13,731 nt of DNA, taken from assembly GCA_031277355.1 (NCBI GenBank), contig JAITMN010000338.1:1-13731 (forward strand), read 5' to 3'. This document shows, piece by piece, positions 13,608-13,731 of this stretch. Origin of the DNA: Nevskiaceae bacterium. Its GTDB lineage: Bacteria; Pseudomonadota; Gammaproteobacteria; Steroidobacterales; Steroidobacteraceae. The notes under the pieces were generated by a model. That model searched no databases, was not told where the DNA came from, and saw nothing but the letters and a program-made list of their open reading frames with translations. Position 1 is the stretch's first letter; each line of letters starts with the position of its first letter. Position numbers and translations under genes: made by a program.

Positions 13608-13731
13608 TGTCAAAACGCATTTCCGCAAGTGACGCAAAGAACAATTTTGGCGGTCTTCTCGAAGATGTGGCTTCGCTGGGCCGCGTGGAGATCGTCAAAC
13701 ACGGGCGCCTCGTCGCCGTCGTCCTGTCGCC
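13607..13731 (+). CDS. Phd/YefM-family antitoxin, N-terminal part (runs off window)
   Basis: The ATG at 13607 opens 41 codons to the window edge, starting MSKRISASDAKNNFGGLLEDV and continuing with the EIVKHGRLVAVVLS strand-turn. This is the typical Phd/YefM N-terminal dimerisation and DNA-binding domain: an ISASDAKNNF-type start, a helix, then the KHGRLVAVV hairpin. Family members are about 80-90 residues, so roughly half is visible. In a type II toxin-antitoxin module it would neutralise a toxin (often RelE- or Doc-type) encoded just downstream, outside this window. It diverges from phnF. No Shine-Dalgarno sequence precedes the ATG. Confidence 0.85.
   Translation, partial: MSKRISASDAKNNFGGLLEDVASLGRVEIVKHGRLVAVVLS

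Noticed and set aside
281..13731. Search by eye for a second copy of the tRNA-Phe 3' end (attR), CRISPR repeats or insertion-sequence ends
   Set aside because: None seen in the window; the other island boundary, if any, must lie outside.

Overview
The window looks like proteobacterial chromosome, most likely a betaproteobacterium. The reasons are a GC-rich composition, an OprO/OprP-type outer-membrane porin (so a Gram-negative cell), and protein sequences close to, but clearly distinct from, the E. coli Phn proteins. This placement is inference; no marker in the window fixes the genus.

Left edge (1-994, + strand). The window opens with the last 33 codons of an unidentified gene and a terminator-like hairpin. 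A tRNA-Phe(GAA) gene with its own promoter follows, then a small terminator, then the broken N-terminal part of a P4-type tyrosine integrase. An integrase remnant just 3' of a tRNA is the usual scar of an integrated genomic island.

Main block (995-13422, all - strand). This is an apparently complete carbon-phosphorus lyase operon, transcribed right to left: phnF, phnD, phnC, phnE1, phnE2, phnG, phnH, phnI, phnJ, phnK, phnL, phnM, phnN, phnP, then a phosphate-selective-type porin. Neighbouring phn genes mostly overlap or lie within 20 bases, so one polycistronic, translationally coupled message is likely. PhnF (GntR/HutC repressor) would control it. PhnDCEE' imports phosphonates from the periplasm. 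PhnG, H, I and L attach the phosphonate to ribose triphosphate, displacing adenine. PhnM removes pyrophosphate. PhnJ, the radical-SAM C-P lyase, acts in the GHIJ complex with the PhnK ATPase and releases the alkane. PhnP opens the cyclic ribose phosphate and PhnN makes PRPP. The terminal porin would supply outer-membrane entry. No phnO-like acetyltransferase is present.

Right edge (13423-13731). A divergent intergenic region carries candidate regulatory sites for phnF on one side. On the other is a strong-looking promoter with a perfect palindrome for a Phd/YefM-family antitoxin gene that runs off the window. That mRNA would start at or next to its ATG.

The most notable details are a perfect 20-bp tandem duplication that rewrites the C-terminus of PhnH, a four-cysteine insert in PhnK, the tRNA-Phe/integrase scar, the porin at the operon's end, and the probably leaderless antitoxin gene. 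I see no wholly new system: the pathway itself is known, and the novelty is in these details.
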